A DNA stretch of 49,014 nucleotides, taken from assembly GCA_046160485.1 (NCBI GenBank), contig JBJXGV010000042.1, positions 1 through 49,014 on the forward strand, written 5' to 3'. Under the pieces are notes generated by a model. It was not told where the DNA came from and did no database searches. It saw nothing but the letters and a program-made list of their open reading frames with translations. This document shows positions 47,989 through 49,014 of this stretch, piece by piece. A program made the position numbers and the translations under genes. Each line of letters opens with the position of its first letter. Position 1 is the stretch's first letter. The DNA comes from JBJXGV01 sp046160485. Its GTDB lineage: Bacteria; Orphanbacterota; Orphanbacteria; JBJXGV01.

Positions 47989-49014
47989 ATGAACTCCGCG
48001 TTCCTCACACTCTTGTTGCGCGAGATCGAAGCCGATCTCGTCGGGCTTCGCGTCGCGACGATCGCGGCGCCGGAACCCGATGTGATCGTCGTCACGTTCG
48101 CGCGCGCCGAGCGCGCGCTCGTGCTCGACGCGGGAATCGACGCGCCGCGCGTTGGATGGGAAGCGATGCGCGTGCCGCCCCGCGCGACGCGCTTCGCGGC
48201 GACCGCCGTCGCGCGCCTCGCGGGGGCGTCCGTGATGCGCATCGCGCAGCCGTTCGGCGACCGCTGGGCGCAGTTCGAGTTCGACAACGGCCTGCGGCTC
48301 GTGTGGGAGAACTTCGGTAGGCGCGCGAACATCATGCTGCTCGACGGCGGCGTGATCGCCGCGTGCGTGCGCGAGTATCCGCCGGCGGCCGACATCACGC
48401 GCGCGATTCGCATAGGCGATGTCTACCCGCCTCCGCCCGACGGCCCGTTGCGCGATGACGTGGCACGCCCGAGCGCCGACGGGTTCGCGTCGTTCGCGGA
48501 GGCGGGAAAGGCGTGGGGTGCCGCCACGCGCTCGCGCGCCGAGCGGCTGCGCATACTCGTGGTGCTTCGCGCGCACTGGCGCGAGCGCGATCGCGCGGCC
48601 CGCCGCGCGCTCACCGCCGTCGATCGCGATCTCGCGTGGGCGAGCCGCTACGGCGAGTATCGGCGCTCGGCGGAAGCGCTCGTCGCGAGCTTCCGCATGA
48701 TCGAACGCGGCGCGAGCGAGGCGCGCGTTCCAGACCCGGCGGACGCGGAGACCATGCTCGTCATCCCGCTCGACCCCGCGAAGAGTGCGCGCGAAAACTC
48801 CGATCGCTACTTCCGCGACGCGAAGCGCGCCGAGCGCGGCCATGCGGCGCTCGAGGTACGGCGCGCGATGCTCGCGGCCAACGCCGAGCGCGCCGCGGCG
48901 GAACTCGCGCGCTGGGATGGCGCCGCGGGGGACGCGTTTCTCGACGGCGACGACGCGGACGGTGCGAAGCACGCTGCGCTGCGCGCGGCCGCGATCGCGG
49001 CGGGGCTCGTCGAG
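47989..49014 (+). CDS. NFACT-family protein (RqcH/FbpA-like), 3' end missing
   Basis: The frame is open from ATG 47989 to the window end (342 codons seen). The start fits the NFACT-N domain: M-N-S-A-F-L-T-L-L-L-R-E-I-E-A-D-L-V-G-L, then the segments R-L-V-W-E-N-F-G-R-R-A-N-I-M-L-L-D-G-G and Y-P-P-P-P. The later part is a charged helical coiled region rich in Ala and Arg. RqcH/Rqc2 homologues tag stalled nascent chains with alanine on the 50S subunit. Adherence functions have been proposed for others. No Shine-Dalgarno is obvious. Confidence 0.75.
   Translation, partial: MNSAFLTLLLREIEADLVGLRVATIAAPEPDVIVVTFARAERALVLDAGIDAPRVGWEAMRVPPRATRFAATAVARLAGASVMRIAQPFGDRWAQFEFDNGLRLVWENFGRRANIMLLDGGVIAACVREYPPAADITRAIRIGDVYPPPPDGPLRDDVARPSADGFASFAEAGKAWGAATRSRAERLRILVVLRAHWRERDRAARRALTAVDRDLAWASRYGEYRRSAEALVASFRMIERGASEARVPDPADAETMLVIPLDPAKSARENSDRYFRDAKRAERGHAALEVRRAMLAANAERAAAELARWDGAAGDAFLDGDDADGAKHAALRAAAIAAGLVE

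Overview
The window is about 49 kb of very GC-rich bacterial DNA packed with genes, with strong third-position GC bias. No rRNA, tRNA, CRISPR array or intact insertion sequence was seen. A diderm cell is indicated by an Mla-type lipid transport operon, periplasmic multiheme cytochromes and many signal peptides. One secreted protein ends in an NPFNP/FlgD-like C-terminal domain. That domain, the GC content and the large stock of multiheme cytochromes suggest an uncultivated lineage such as Eisenbacteria, Krumholzibacteria, Latescibacteria or Acidobacteria relatives. This placement is inference, not proof.

Layout from left to right. 1-2.9 kb: end of a membrane glycosyltransferase with TPRs, then a GT2 glycosyltransferase. 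3.0-5.0 kb: an SRPBCC domain fused to a huge Arg/Gly-rich disordered tail. 5.0-7.0 kb: a compact bc-type quinol oxidase operon (cytochrome b, Rieske, monoheme c). 7.1-12.5 kb: an MFS transporter fused to a cupin, a secreted unknown, YceI, a dienoyl/enoyl-CoA hydratase, and an AT-richer secreted unknown that may be foreign. 12.6-18.1 kb (minus): M28 peptidase, a two-domain beta-oxidation enzyme, an AhpD-like protein and a methionine gamma-lyase-like enzyme. 18.1-23.7 kb (minus): YaeQ, TPR protein, secreted beta-propeller and SpoIVB/S55-type peptidase. 23.7-25.1 kb: a secreted SGNH-like protein with the FlgD-like tail. 25.2-29.1 kb (minus): cysS, ddl and a UshA-like phosphoesterase that is read through an in-frame UGA. 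29.3-33.2 kb (plus): POT transporter, DUF1572/DinB protein, LppP/LprE-YbaY protein and a two-gene nucleotidyltransferase module. 33.2-42.2 kb (minus): one long housekeeping operon, yicC-rpoZ-coaBC-udg-dnaB-mlaE-mlaF-mlaD-ispD-ispF. 42.5-47.8 kb (plus): a second quinol-oxidising complex made of tetraheme c, pentaheme c, Rieske, cytochrome b and nonaheme c. 48.0 kb to the end: a partial NFACT (RqcH/FbpA-like) protein.

The strongest discovery is at 28.9 kb. The UshA-like gene carries a UGA exactly where its family normally has the last Cys of an E-P-C-G-C motif. Eighteen nucleotides downstream of that UGA begins GGUCU in the apical loop of a GC-rich hairpin with a bulged U, as in the E. coli fdhF SECIS. 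I read this as a selenoprotein gene that conventional gene calling splits into two false ORFs. The two cytochrome operons give the cell two routes out of the quinone pool. The second has 18 c-type haems and looks built for extracellular or alternative electron acceptors.
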